A stretch of DNA of 64,000 bases, from NCBI GenBank assembly GCA_027943335.1, contig BSBK01004083.1, positions 667,501 through 731,500 of the forward strand. Reading direction: 5' to 3'. The DNA is from Chamaecyparis obtusa (taxonomy: Eukaryota; Streptophyta; Pinopsida; Cupressales; Cupressaceae). Made by a program: the position numbers and the translations under genes. Shown one piece after another: positions 24,561 through 37,219 of this stretch. The notes below the pieces were generated by a model. It was not told the DNA's origin and ran no database searches. It saw only the letters and a program-made list of their open reading frames with translations. Every line of letters starts with the position of its first letter. Position 1 is the first letter of the stretch.

Positions 24561-25809
24561 TTAAAAATATATATATATTTTTTGATCGAGTTGGTATCGA
24601 TTTAGAAAGGTGTTCTTGCAGATTTGGTTCGAGCTGGTTCAGATATGGTTCCAATTGGTTGCATTAATTTCAGATCTCGATTGACTTGCAAGGTGGTTTG
24701 GTGAGTTGAGGTCTTTTATTCTTGCTCATGATTTGGTTATGTCATTCAGAGATGACTTTGCAGTAGATTCAATAACGGCTCATAGATTATTGAGTCAAGT
24801 TTAGAGACTTGGATTTGGAATGCATTCGATTGAATCAAGATTTGTGATAGTGACTGCTCTAGCACAAGAAGCTAGTGCGGTGATTAGAGATGAATTCTTC
24901 CTGATGTGTTCATGATATATGCAGACCTGATTGCATTCAAATTTGATTTGAGTGACTTCTTGACTTCTTTGGTCTGAATTGGATGTGCTTTGTTCCTATG
25001 GAGTGTAGCAGTGACTTGACTTGGAGTTTGAGTAGACTATACATTGATTGGCTTGAAGACAAAATTGAGCTACTCTTTGCATTTTTGTTGAGATCAGGTT
25101 GTGACGGATCACTGGGATCATCTACCATTTTTGCCACAGTTTCAAATGAGTTAGATGTGATGTCGAGAGAGTGATTTACAGAACTTGCACATTGGAGATT
25201 CGTAGATCACTATGGTGTCCATGATGACTTGGGAGAAGTCTTCTTCTTGGTGAACCAAGCTAAGAGACTTAGATTATAGAAAGTGGGTCATTTGATGTGA
25301 CTTATGAGACATTGGATGCCTCTTTACAATAGGTTCCCAGTGTGGTTTGTGGTGTTTCTTTGCGACTGGGTTCTTGGCAGAGATCTATTGATTTGGTAGC
25401 CATTGAGATGGATTGATATGACTTGATCTTGGGTCAAGACTTCTTGAGGTGAGCTGAAGTGATCATTGCTCCTTGAAGTGATTGATGTTTTTGACAGATA
25501 GTCGCAATTTTAGTTTTATCATCGATTATTCTGTGGTTTTCATCGTAATTGCAATAACTCACACTATTTTTTAAAAAGAAATATATATTTGTCATACATG
25601 GATTGAGATATTAAATTATTGAGCTTCTCTTTGTTTTGAGAATAGTTTAACATTCTCTACTTAATAAGGCCAACCACGTGAAGGTGGAAGCTCATCTGAC
25701 CCCTCCTAGGAACCTCTTATGACCCTTTACGATATTTTAAGACCTCTAAGATGTAATCTTAGGGATCGTAAAGGGTCGTAAAGGGTCATAAGGGGTCATG
25801 GGATACAAA

Positions 25810-26203
25810 AGCTAAGAAACATAAATGTAGGCATCATGGTCACAATTTTTTGGAAACACAACATAATTGAGTGGTATACCCAGACGATGCAATGCAACCA
25901 CTACTCCTCCAGTTCCAAGTCAACACTATAGTAAACAAAACCCATAGATAAATAATAAATTTAGAGAGTGAAGGAGGAGGGCCATAATGACCGAAATAAT
26001 ATAGGGACCTTGTATTATTTTGGTCATTACAGCCCTCCTCTGCTCTCTAAATTTATTCCTTATCTATGGTTTTTGGATCCCGTAGTGTCAACTTGAAACC
26101 AGAGGAGTGATATAGTTGTGTTGCATCATCTGGGTATACCATTCAATTATGTTGTGTCTCCAAAAAATTGTGACCATGATGCCTACATTTATGTTTCTCA
26201 GCT
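25810..26203. repeat. 394-bp foldback in E2
   Basis: The two halves are inverted copies around about 26007. agctaagaaacataaatgta at the left matches tacatttatgtttctcagct at the right, and aatgaccgaaataata pairs with tattattttggtcatta next to the centre. Arms are about 190 bp with almost no loop. I see no reading frame of note. Confidence 0.85.
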
Positions 26204-27374
26204 GTCGTGTTTATGTGCATGTTCTTTATGTGTATCTACTAGAAATCCTAAAAAAAAATTTAGTATCTACAATAGCCCTCTATTAACCACATTTACGCAT
26301 ATGGTCCCAACAAATTAGTGCACAAACTACACAAAGAAGGCATCACAGAAATATGATTTCTGCTTTCGCCATTGAAGCAATCTTGGCGGCACTAGCTGCC
26401 TCTCGAGCCTTGCACAAGTTGCACTCATTTCCTACATCAAGTATAGATGTAGATGAGGTAGATGTAAATGTGGTTTTATCGACCCACTGGAAGTATTGAC
26501 ATCCACTATTTCCTTACAATACCAAATGTACATCAATTCTTCATAAAATGATTAGTTGTCACATTATTTTTAAACGTAAAATATAATTACGCATCCAGAC
26601 CTTTTTCCTATTTGGGAAAACCCAAAATTGACACCCGAGATTACTTGTTGTGCATGACGTCTTCAACATGCATGAGACAACACCACATTGACACATGACA
26701 CATTGATCGAAATCATCGATGCCATTTCGACAAATATTGCATTATCACAAATATTGCATTGTCATTATTTTGTTCATTCATACTAATTGTAATTACAATA
26801 AAAAGAAACTTACTAATATAGACTTGCACATTTTTTGGCTAAGTCGAAGTCTTTGGTTTAAATCACTAGACACTCAAAACAAAATGACAAACCAAAGACA
26901 ACCATGCAATAAAAAGCAATTACTAAGCAATTCCGAATTAGCTCACTCCATTGCAGGGAACAAAGAGAATCCCCTATGATTTAACATCATTGATGTGCAA
27001 GGAAATAGAAAATTAGCAGAAGAAACTCTCATAAGATAGTATTTAGATTAAATGCATTGATATAAAAAAATACCCCAGAAAATTATAAAGAAAGGTAATT
27101 TTCTTAATCACGTCACTAATTTGTGCATGTCTAAATATCGGTGTCTTTCAAGTGAATTGATTCTTTTCATGCCCACTACAAATGAGAACAGTCTTAACTA
27201 GTGATGTTGTTTAAGCATATAGAGATTAAATACACTCTTTTAGAATGGAATTTCTCTTAACAAAAGATCAAAGATATAAGTAGGACATATCAAACAAGGT
27301 GAATAAGATTAGTACATATAAAATAATCATTAGAACATGCTAAACATCTGGCATAATTGTACATTTCATTCATG

Positions 27375-27446
27375 TCATTGATATTCTTCTTCATCCATCT
27401 CATCATCAAGATCATCGTCATCGATGACATCATCACCACCACTATC

Positions 27447-27482
<36 letters not shown>

Positions 27483-27641
27483 GTCATCAGTAGCAGCATC
27501 ATCGTCATCAGTAGAAGCATCATCGTCATCTTCTTCTTCATATTCTTCTTCGACTAGCTCTCGATCATGATCATCATCTACATTAGCTTCCACTTCTTCA
27601 TCTTCCTCGGTATCTTCTTCCACCACATTATAATTTGTCAT
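27375..27641 (-). pseudogene. Acidic C-terminal tail of the transposase
   Basis: The last 88 codons are almost entirely Asp and Glu with a few Ala, Ser, Thr and Gly, ending D-E-E-E-Y-Q. The Asp run is coded by an ATC/TCA microsatellite (27449-27481 plus satellites to 27530), so its length is prone to change by slippage. Acidic tails are common at the end of plant CACTA transposases. It continues in frame from the DUF4216-like block. Confidence 0.75.
27449..27481. repeat. (ATC)n microsatellite coding poly-Asp
   Basis: About eleven ATC units in a row, interrupted copies on both sides, inside the transposase tail. Confidence 0.95.
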
Positions 27642-28081
27642 CCTTCCTCTTGGATCATGTCTAACAACAAATGACCAACCCGGTTTATGTGGAAGCCCTG
27701 AGTAAAATACCTACTCACATTGGCTTGGAAAAACATAGGGCTCTTCTCCAACTAGCTCAAACAACCTTGTACTAATCATTATAAATCCATTGTCATGTTC
27801 AATAACAGTTCTATCAAGATCATTTTTATTGAGTCATAGTCTGTACCATTTCACAACAAAGAGAACTAATTTGAAGGAATTAAAGTCATAGTCAAGTATA
27901 TCGACCAAAATACCATAGTATCAATTTTGTGACTCTCGAGGATGTAAGTCATTTCTAGATGAAATATTAGTCACCTGAAACACTGCACTTATCCCAGAAT
28001 CACAAGTTCTTTTTGTGTCATCCAACTTTTTGAAGTGAAATTTATAACCATTACAAAACATAGCTTTGTAGTGTTTCACCT
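27642..28081 (-). pseudogene. DUF4216-like block of the transposase
   Basis: After a plausible acceptor (TTATAG at about 28082) the frame reads Y-Y-G-I-L-V-D-I-L, F-K-L-V-L-F-V-V-K-W and Y-V-F-P-S-Q, the typical sequence of the DUF4216 domain that ends TNP2 proteins. Stops interrupt it before Y-Y-G, after W-Y-R-L, and after P-S-Q-C-E. All three (TGA, TGA, TAG) could come from single transitions. Confidence 0.7.
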
Positions 28082-28135
28082 ATAATAATGTCAAACATGT
28101 ATAAATTATTGCATCATGAGTTGAAAAATATATGG

Positions 28136-28370
28136 TTAATTGATTAACAAATTTATAAGTACCCGGTGATCTCTTAAACCATATGCTAAATCTATTTCCT
28201 TTTTTGTAACATTGGGATCTCCATTACGATGAGCTTGTATAACCAATGAAGACATGGATTCCCATGTTAATCTATGACCATCATGTTGACATTGTTCAAT
28301 CCATACCGTCATCCAATCTTTATTGTTTGCAATAAACAAATGTATTGCATCCCACTCTTTCGCAGCTGTA
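28136..28370 (-). pseudogene. Short downstream exon of the transposase
   Basis: The frame reads A-A-K-E-W-D-A-I, then N-N-K-D-W-M-T-V-W and H-R-N-G-D-P-N-V. It lies between the DUF4218 and DUF4216 blocks, as spacer exons do in this family. I cannot assign a named domain. Confidence 0.45.
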
Positions 28371-28559
28371 CAAAAGTAAATAGATGACTTACAACAGATT
28401 TATTTTCAAGATTAAGAATTAATTAACTATAATAACATCTCATAATTTATTACCCTTCAGTTTCCTAAATCTACCATTTTCCACCAAGTACTCCCTTTCA
28501 AAATTTTTAATGGATTCAAGATCCCAAATGTAATCTATATGGGTCTTTGCTACAAGATT

Positions 28560-28862
28560 AGGAAGCTATTGAGTAATGTACACCATCATCTAGTATACTA
28601 GATATCCCTCAACCATAGAACCCTCGGGACGTGCTCTTTGTCATACCAAACCCTTCAAAAATTTAAAGTGTCTCTCAACCATCCACATTGACCTAGCATG
28701 TAGAGGTCCACACAATTCAATCTCCTCAACTTGGTGTATGAGGTAGTGTTCTTGTGCATTGAAAAAAGCTAGAGGTAAACACTCTTGCATTTCACACATT
28801 AGTCGACAAATTATTTTCTTCCAATATTTTATATCTTCTTTATGGATTTCTTTAGATGACAA
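28560..28862 (-). pseudogene. DUF4218-like block of the transposase
   Basis: The frame contains L-P-L-A-F-F-N-A-Q-E-H-Y-L-I-H-Q-V-E-E, then G-P-L-H-A-R-S-M-W-M-V-E-R-H, and after a stop at 28641 R-P-E-G-S-M-V-E-G-Y. This matches the conserved run of DUF4218 (R-x-M-Y-P-x-E-R, then P-E-G-S-I-x-E-x-Y). Confidence 0.75.
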
Positions 28863-29232
28863 CCACCTATAAGGGATTTAAGACACATAAATATATAAAT
28901 ACGAGACTTACAATATATTACTTGTTTGATATATTGAACAAATATCACTGCTTACCTCATGTATTTTTCAAGATCATATATCACTTGTTTGATATTATTG
29001 TTGAAGTTCTCTAGGAGAGATAGGGGTAGCAAATACTGCAACAATTGTCAACTGATCATTTCATACAATGAAAATTGAATGCAGTTACACAAATATATTG
29101 TAAATACAAAAGACTACGACTTACCTTGATGAAGGTATGCCAATCATGCTTTTTCATCCCTGACCCAAAATCATTTTTCTTTGATATGAGATTGCTTATA
29201 TCTGCAACAAATCCTATAGGAAATCAATTTTT

Positions 29233-29799
29233 TTAGATGACTTCTTTTATGGCATTACTTTGTTGCTCTGTTAATAACCAAGGAAGAACACTTGCATTAA
29301 TTTGGTCTCCATTGCTATTTGATTCAATGATATTTTTCATTGCATGATTGGAATCATGAATGTCACTACAAATTTTGCCAAGCTTTTCTTTGTCATGCCT
29401 TCCGTTCAATATTTTCCACAGTGTCTCTGTTACATTCTTTCCAATATGCATAGTATCAAACAAATGCACAATTTGTAGTTGCTCATAGTAGGGAAGCTTA
29501 CTAAATTCTTCGGGATAACATTTTAGTCCTTTTGGAAGCTGGTCGGTGATGCCTTCACGACTTTCAAGATCGTCAACTACATAAGTAACCAACAAAACAT
29601 AATCAAAATATATAATTTTCAAATATCGACCATTAGGTGGAACGATATTACCTTGAATTCTATTATATTCTAACTTCTGTAGGTGAGGTGTCATTCTTCG
29701 GGGCTTTGATGTAGTCTCTTCTTTCCCATTGAAAAGATGTCTTTCCACACTTTGATACTTATGATTTTTGGCAAGGAACTGCCTATACTCATCAAACAC
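29233..29799 (-). pseudogene. TNP2 core with D-T-M-H-I-G-K-N-V
   Basis: This 188-codon piece carries F-D-T-M-H-I-G-K-N-V-T-E-T-L, the best-conserved signature of the TNP2 family (D-x-M-H-I-x-K-N-V). Upstream in the same gene, at about 29800-30120 and across a stop and a short intron, come K-F-A-C-P-I-C-G-P-K and M-W-T-I-H-D-A-P-G, also TNP2 hallmarks. Confidence 0.85.
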
Positions 29800-30177
29800 C
29801 TACTTTCTTAAACTTTTGGAATGTCAAGATTTCATCTTTGGGCCACAAATTGGACATGCAAATTTTCCCTTTGTTTGAAGACCTACAAGATAATGATACA
29901 ATTGGATTAAATATGTATATTTTTATAATTTAAATTATCACGTACAACTAGAATTCACCATAACATACCACATAAATGTGTCAACCCTGGAGCATCATGA
30001 ATTGTCCACATAAGCATTGCATGGAATTAAAATTGTCTTTGTCTAATTGGTCTAGAGATGTCATACATAGTGAAACCATTCTATAACACCAACAACTCAT
30101 CGATAAGCGATGCAATATATACATTCATATCTTTCACTTGGTACTTACCTAGTTGAATTGACAACAACATCAAATAA

Positions 30178-30858
30178 TTATTGTGGCCATTTCACTCCAA
30201 GACTTATATTTACTTGTAGATAACTATAAAATAATAAGATACCTGGAACAATCATTGCCAACATAATGTGCTCCCTCTTTATTGACATCCATGGAGGAAG
30301 ATTATTTTTTATAACAAAAATAGGCCACACCGAGTAAACGAATCTCATCTCTCCATGCGGATTAACACCGTCTGCTGCCATATAAAGCCTGAGATTTCGA
30401 GGTTCTTCTTTAAAGTGTGGCCACTTTTCCTCTATATCCATAAATGATGAAACATCTGTAGGCATTTGAATAATGTCATCTCGACTCCTGTCATGTGCAT
30501 GGTAATCCATAAATTGTGCCAATCTATTGCACCTGAATAATCATTTCAGACGTGGAATAATGGGGATGTGACGAAGAACCTTGCGAGACACCTTTATTGT
30601 CATTTGATCATCTTGATATATGCTTGTATAGAATTCAGGGCATTCTATTACATTTTCATGTTCTTTATAATAAATAATATGATCTTTGGGATAAGCATCC
30701 ATTGTTTGATACTCCATTCCAATATGTTTCATAGTGGCACATAATTCTTGGTACGAGTGAGGGAGAACATTTGATGGAGGTAACATAAAGTGACCTATCA
30801 ATCTGCAACAAATAATATAAGTTGTTACTATAAACAATCTTAATGGTACATGTTTCAC
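30178..30858 (-). pseudogene. TNP2 N-terminal half
   Basis: 30541-30858 reads L-P-P-S-N-V-L-P-H-S-Y-Q-E, preceded by an acceptor TTGCAG. After one stop at 30541, 30178-30522 reads D-R-S-R-D-D-I-I-Q-M-P-T-D, A-D-G-V-N-P-H-G-E and S-V-W-P-I-F. These are family-defining TNP2 motifs. The phase across the intron at about 30795-30890 does not match, suggesting a small indel. Confidence 0.8.
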
Positions 30859-30889
30859 CTTTTATAGACTATAATGACATATATGAAAA

Positions 30890-31247
30890 ACTTTACAATA
30901 CGTGGCATTGCTATGTTGGATAAACCATTCATAACTTTCAAATTCACCAACAATAATACAACAAAGAGAAGAGTAGATTGGGAGCCTTCATAAAGGGCCG
31001 TGTCTACCTTCTTAAGTATAGGTATATCATGGAGGACGTCAATGTCATCCTCATCATAATCATCATCATCAACAACAACACCAGCACCAACAACACTAGT
31101 ACCAAATGTGTCAATGATCAATGCATTCATACCATCATCTTCAAATGTGTTTTTTGGCGCATGATCGTCATCTTCCATGGGATCATGATCTTCAACTTCA
31201 ATACTCACACCTCCATGTTCCTCTATATTCACATTGGGGAGATCAAC
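30890..31247 (-). pseudogene. Transposase exon 2: acidic linker and start of TNP2
   Basis: It begins after a TTTAG acceptor at 31248. An Asp-rich stretch is followed by D-T-A-L-Y-E-G-S-Q-S-T-L-L and N-L-K-V-M-N-G-L-S, the usual entry into the TNP2 domain. A donor-like GTAAAG follows at about 30895. Confidence 0.75.
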
Positions 31248-31354
31248 CTAAATAAGAATGATGATAATCAAAACCCCCTTCAATGTGATAATCAAACCTC
31301 CTTCCATGGTTCATATGTATATTAATTGTGAAAACAATATAATAAACAACTTAC

Positions 31355-31561
31355 CACTGGATGATAATCAAACCCCCCTTCAATGTGACCATTCTCCCTA
31401 CAATGTCTCTTTGCTATTTTTATTTTGATTCTTCTTATCTTTAAGCCATTACAACTCTTGCATGGGCAATAACATTTGTCATCACCTTCTCTTTGAAAGT
31501 TAGACAACAATCTAGCAATTGTCTCCCTATTTTGATCGAATTCCCTTCTATTATCTGACAT
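31355..31561 (-). pseudogene. Transposase exon 1 with transposase-associated domain
   Basis: I place the start at the ATG at 31559-31561 (M-S-D-N-R-R-E). The exon contains C-Y-C-P-C-K-S-C, the Cys motif of the Transpos_assoc domain found at the N-terminus of plant CACTA transposases, and H-C-R-E-N-G-H. It ends at a good donor (GTAAGT, reverse complement at 31349-31354). Confidence 0.7.
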
Positions 31562-31599
31562 GATCCTTAACGTGTATATCTGCAAAAAAAATTGGAGAT

Positions 31600-32528
31600 G
31601 CCTCCTTTCATTAGCTTCTTGTCACCTTCTCATAGCTTCTCATAGCTTCCTATGTGTTTCATCCTTCATTTATACACTTACTTCGACCAAACTTTTAATT
31701 TTTTGACATATTTCACCAAAGGCTTTGTAGGAAACCAAGTAAGGGGTATTCTTGAGTTCAAACACATTGAGTTGCTACAACTGAATTATAAATCATGAAT
31801 TCACTATAAATCAAGGGGCATTATAAATCATGAATTCACTATAAAATTAATGTATTGCGCTAGATTTCATATGGACATTTTGTCAAATGGTTGGCATGTA
31901 TGTTTATTCAAATGGAGTTATATCATTTGGAATGAATATATGATAGGTTTATATCGAATTCTATGTCAAGATTTACAACATTAAATTGATCATAGTTAGA
32001 AGAGTCAGACACAAGAAGAATATGAGTATAGCCAATTTTTAGAAGAATATGAATGAATGCAAACATACATAAGTGGATGAATATAAATAATGAAGGTACT
32101 AGATATTGCCTAAAGTAATGAAGTGTTGACCCATGGTTTAATCCAGTGTGCTCATGTATGATCCAAAAACTGCAAGGAAGGAAAGGATGGGGTTAGATCC
32201 AAAGGATCTAAGCAATGCTTGACACCGTATTATTGATCCTCATCTACAATTATGCATGTGCATAGTTAAGCCATACACTTCTAAAAGGAACTATGCTATA
32301 GAACATGTGCAGTGTATAGGAGTTGGAATCCAAATGAAGCCCTACATTTATGTCTCTATGAACACCTGGTGAATCACTGTTGTGGCTACATTTATGTCTT
32401 TATGAACACCTAGTGAATCACTATTGTGACTGCATCATCCAAATAGTGCAACAAAAACACCAGATGTTGTTGTTCCATTTGGTGTTGCTATGGCATCGTT
32501 TCAAAATGATGCATCCACAACAGTAACC
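31600..32528. other. E2 region upstream of the transposase
   Basis: It holds the first E2 copy of the B repeat (32030-32290). No clear promoter was identified for the minus-strand transposase; a T/C-rich stretch lies at about 31600-31680. Confidence 0.4.
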
Positions 32529-33773
32529 TGTTATCTCTATTTGAGCATTAAAGATTGTCATTAGTATCAAAGAAATCGATCGGTTACCTATGCTACTCTA
32601 GTTGGTAAATACAATCACTTCAAGCTAGTCGGTCAAGTTCTGTACACCGAGCACTAGAGTAGTTTTGTACCAAGCATCAGTGTACATGGATACCGAGTGA
32701 CAGTAAACACTGAGTAGACTGGACACCAAGCACCAGTACAACTACCAAGTAGGAAATACCGTGTTTACCGAGCATCACAAAAAATGGCATAGTAATTTGT
32801 AATGGCACATTTATCTATGCAAACAGTTACAATAGAATCACAAAATGTTTTACCAAGATCGAGGATCATTTATTGCTGATATAATCATTAAATGTAATGA
32901 TGATCTTTATGTATTTTCTAGATCTAGGTTAATTTTGTACACCGTAGATCTTAGGGTTTTTCTCTAAGATATTGTAACCTAATTTTGTTAAGTGCCATAA
33001 GTAGTATGCTATATAAATGTAATTTCACATCATTTGATAAGTGAGGAGAGTGATGTGTATAGAATGAAGTGTAGAAGTTCTTGAAGCATCAAGCCAACTT
33101 CAAGATATAAGTTATCAGATAGAGAAGAACAAAATACATAGATATTCAGAATAAGTAGAATCAGACAAGGCTACTGAGTAGTTCAGAGTTGACATCTTCA
33201 CATAAAAAGGTGATATCTATTCAATATTTCATAGATCTGTATCAGACAAGATAGAGTTGTCAATTTGTAGATACATCCTGTTATTTTCTAATCATTTTAA
33301 CAGAGTTTGGTAAAATCTCTTAACAGAGTAGACCTAACAGTCTTTTATGTAAATCTCTTTACCGAGTGCACAGTCAAGTAGCATTGTTAAAATCCTATAA
33401 CTAGATAGATCTAATCAATTTGAAATGTTACTCCTAACAGGGTAAGATCACCAGAAGTGATCACCACTTGTAGCCCTAACAGGAAAACCTTTTCTATCTG
33501 TAGTAGTAAAGAATTTGTGGGCGTCATCCCCACCACATTTTTTACCTTCTAACAAGGGTTTTTGCATTACCAAAATACTTGTGTTATGTGATCGATATAT
33601 TGTTGATTTCATGCTATTTAATTTTACAAGTTAACTGAATGAATGATACATACAATGGATTCAATTTATTTGTGAAGTTACTATTGTTTATTGTTTATGG
33701 TTTGAGAGTTGACAGTTTTTGTGGGCATTAATTCACCCCTCCCCTCTCAGTACCCTATCTCTCCATCCCAACA
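32529..33773 (-). mobile_element. Solo LTR (copia-like) inside E2
   Basis: The 1,245-bp segment starts TG and ends CA, with TGTT..AACA type ends, and is flanked by a perfect 5-bp direct repeat taacc (32524-32528 and 33774-33778). Its minus-strand start TGTTGGGATGGAGAGATAGG.. followed by a G-rich tract resembles the LTR at 45407. The paralogous B-linked sequence at 37671-37705 (ccacaacagtcacacaccat) has no insertion and serves as an empty site. There is no internal region, so it arose by LTR-LTR recombination. Confidence 0.88.
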
Positions 33774-34159
33774 TAACCCACCATGCCCATCAAAACAAGG
33801 CAGTCATGATCAAGCATAAGAAATGGAGGGGACATTATCAAGGTTAAATCAGAGGTCAAATTTCATTCCTTGAAATTTTATATTTGTACAGTTATAAAAT
33901 TTCATGCCTTCAAATTTTATAACATAGTTCCTTAGCATTTGATCTTCATATTGTAGCCATGACTTGAGGTAGGCATTCGAGGTAGGATATCTTAATCTTT
34001 ATGAGCTCAAATTCAAAACACTAAGTGTATTATTTACTTATGTCCCTATTTGATCTAAAAGCATCAATATAACAAACAAAGCACTGACCAATCAAATAGG
34101 GACATGAGGTGCTCAAACAGTGAGCTCATAAAACAATATATTTAGTCTTAATAAAATCT

Positions 34160-36075
34160 TATAAAATGACATATATTGTGTGAAGTGTTTGATCTCTCTT
34201 TATTTGTTTTGGTGTTGATATTCACTATGTGCTACTCTCCGTTTATGATCATTTCACAAGGAAATATCTTGATGGCTCGTGGGCTGCATGCTCGGGCATC
34301 ATACATTGTTCATGAGCTCATTGTTTAATACTGACATTATTTACATCTTTTCATTTGGAATGCTTGATGAATTGCAAGCTTTGAGAGCAAGGGAATCATT
34401 GCTATTACCTTCAAGTCATTGTGTGAAGTGTTTGATCTCTCTTTATTTGTTTTGTTTTTAATAGTCACTATGTGGTACTCCCCGTTTATGATCATTTCAT
34501 GAGAAAATGTCTTGATGGCTCGTGGGCTGTAAGCTAGGGCATCATGCATTATTTATGAGCTCACTATTTGAGCACCGACCAATCAAATAGGGACATGAGG
34601 TGCTCAAACAGTGAGGTCGTAAACAATGCATGATGCCCTAGCTTGCAGCCCACGAGCCATCAAGATATTTCCTCATGAAATGATCATAAACGAGGAGTAC
34701 CACATAGTGAATATCAACAGTAAAACAAATAAAGAGAGATCAAACACTTCACACAATATATGTTGTTTTATAAGATTAAATTGGTGAGTTTGTATACTTT
34801 CTCCATTTTAAACTAACCTATGATTTCAAAAGAGGAATTATGAAATATAGTTTTAGGTAGTTATCTCTTCTATAATGATGGAGGAGTGAAAGGTAATGAT
34901 CATTGAGGTTTCTGCTATTAGATCATACATTAATACACTTACAGTTTTGAATTTGAGCTTGGGCATCATGCAATGTTATTGTTGTCATTGCATGCTTGTT
35001 GTTGTTGTGCACCATATATTATTTTATACACTGTTTATTTCATTGAGATCGTGAGCTTGGCATTTGTAATGTATTTTATGTTATTGGATCAATGCTAACA
35101 TGTTGTTGAGGCTGTAGATGCATTGAATCACCACTGCCATTCTATTTTGATAGCAACAATATAACAAATAGAGCACTTGCCAATCAAATACAGACATCAG
35201 TAAGACATTTAATGCATTATTAATTCATCATCATGATAAAAATTTCATTGGCTCAAAGCACATAGAATGTGGGTAGATGCATTAAATCACCACTTCCATT
35301 GTATTTTGATGAAGAGGAACTATGTTATAAAATTTCAAGGCATGAAATTTTATAACTGTACATATATTTTATGAGTATAATTGTACAACAGAAAGAAAAA
35401 AAGAAAAAGAAAGTGTCATTTGTAATTTTTGTGAATTCGAAGAGCTGCCGTGAAGATGACATTGTACTTTTGCATGGCGTGATGAGGGCATTTAAGTTTG
35501 GCGTGCACGAAGAGGCCAACACCGTGTGGGAAGAGGGCACTAGCACTTGAGGTAGCCATTCGAGCTTTGTCTTCTCATTAAATCAATTTCATTTTGATTG
35601 AAATTATTGATTTAATGACACAATATGAATTTTAATAGTGGCATTGTTTACATCTTAGCATTTGGAATTCTTGATGACTCGTGAGCTTTGAGAGCTAGGG
35701 CATCATTGCTATTACCTTCAAGGCATTGTATGAAGTGTTTGATCTCTTTTTATTTATTTTTCTATTGATATTCACTATGTGGTACTCCCCGTTTATGATC
35801 ATTTCATGAGGAAATACCTTGATGGCTCGCAGACTGCAAGCTAGGGCATCATACATTATTTATGAGCTCATTGTTTGAGCACTGGCCAATCAAATAGGGA
35901 CATGAGGTGCTCAAATAGTGAGCTCATAAATAATGCATGATGACCTAGCTTGCAGCCCACAAGCCATCAAGACATTTCTTCATGAAATGACCATAAACGG
36001 GGAGTACCGCATAGTGAATATCAACAACAAAACAAATAAAGAGATATCAAACACTTCACACAATATATGTTGTTT
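34160..36075. repeat. A and C repeat modules in E2
   Basis: Reverse A copies lie at about 34160-34320, 34395-34580 and 35640-35880; forward copies at 34605-34770 and 35915-36075; a C module at about 35390-35580. Confidence 0.7.
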
Positions 36076-36699
36076 TATAAGATTAAAATTGTGAGTTTGT
36101 ATACTTTCTCCATTTTAAACTAACCTATGACTTCAAAGGAGGAATTATGAAATATAGTTGTAGGTAGTTATCTCTTCTATAATGATAGAGGAGTGAAAGG
36201 TAATGATCAATGAGGTTGCTGCTATTAGATCATACATTAATACACTTACTATTTTGAATTTGAGCGCAGACATCATGCAATGTTATTGCTATCATTACAT
36301 GCTTGATGCTGTTGTACACCATATATTATTTTATACACTGTTTAATTCATTGAGACCGTGAGCTTGGCATTTGTAATGTATTTTCTATTATTGGATCAAT
36401 GCTACCATGTTGTCGAGGCTGTAGATGTGTTGAATCACCACTGCCATTCTATTTTGATAGCAACAATATAACAAACAGAGTACCGACCAATCAAATAGGG
36501 ACATCAGTAAGACATTTAATGCATTATTACTTCATCATCATGATAAAAATTCCATTGGCTCAAAGCACATAGAATGTGGGTAGATGCATTGAATCACCAC
36601 TTCCATTGTATTTTGATGAAGAGGAACTATGTTATAAAATTTCAAGGCATGAAATTTTATAACTGTACATATATTTTATGAGTATAACTGTACAACAGA

Positions 36700-37010
36700 A
36701 GAGCACCCACATGCCTTGGTTGTTATTGGTTTATGAAAGGTTTTGGTTTGCCTTTCCCAATTGAGATGTCATCCTAAGATTCAAAATGACCAAGGTAATA
36801 ATAAGTCTTGAACATAAATGCATGATTGTGGATCCTCAGGTAGGAGTTGTGATGCAAAGGAAGAACACTTATATGGGTTTACCCACATAAGGACAATGGT
36901 TTCATTTATCTTTCCTTCAAGTGCTCTTGGGTACTTTCCTTGGCCTCCAGGCTTGGGCATCCTATAGGGGTTGAACCAAAATTACGAAGGCAATAAAGAC
37001 ACATAGAGAA
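36700..37010. other. E2-only segment of unknown origin
   Basis: About 310 bp (from gagcacccacatgccttgg to attacgaaggcaataaaga) that I cannot find in E1 or elsewhere in the window. It lies between repeat modules. Neither strand gives a recognisable protein. It may be captured sequence. Confidence 0.35.
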
Positions 37011-37219
37011 ATAGGTTTGGGGACTTAGACTTATGTTTAATCCTTAGTAATGGTTTGGGGATTTAATTACTAGATGAGTGACTACAGTACCCTAGTTTGC
37101 ATTATTAGATGATCTTGTTTAATTTGTGTTCATTTCATGCAAAGATACATGTAAAGGAAAATAAATTTATGCGTCTAAAGATTACATGTATATATATGAA
37201 AAATAACTTATATATACTA

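Larger units (their letters stand above)
27375..31561 (-). pseudogene. CACTA transposase gene (TNP2 type), multi-exon, inactivated
   Basis: On the minus strand the parts appear in family order: transposase-associated Cys motif (31355-31561), acidic region and TNP2 start (30855-31247), TNP2 core (30180-30850), further TNP2 (29233-30120), DUF4218-like block (28560-28862), a short downstream exon (28136-28370), DUF4216-like block (27642-28081) and an acidic tail to the stop at 27375. Candidate introns with GT/AG ends separate several parts. TNP2-type proteins bind and cut the CACTA ends. I count at least seven in-frame stops, and the phase fails at one exon junction, so no functional protein is possible. 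E1 lacks the whole region. Confidence 0.85.

Noticed and set aside
27357..27557. Plus-strand Ile-rich frame
   Set aside because: It is the complement of the poly-Asp microsatellite of the transposase tail.
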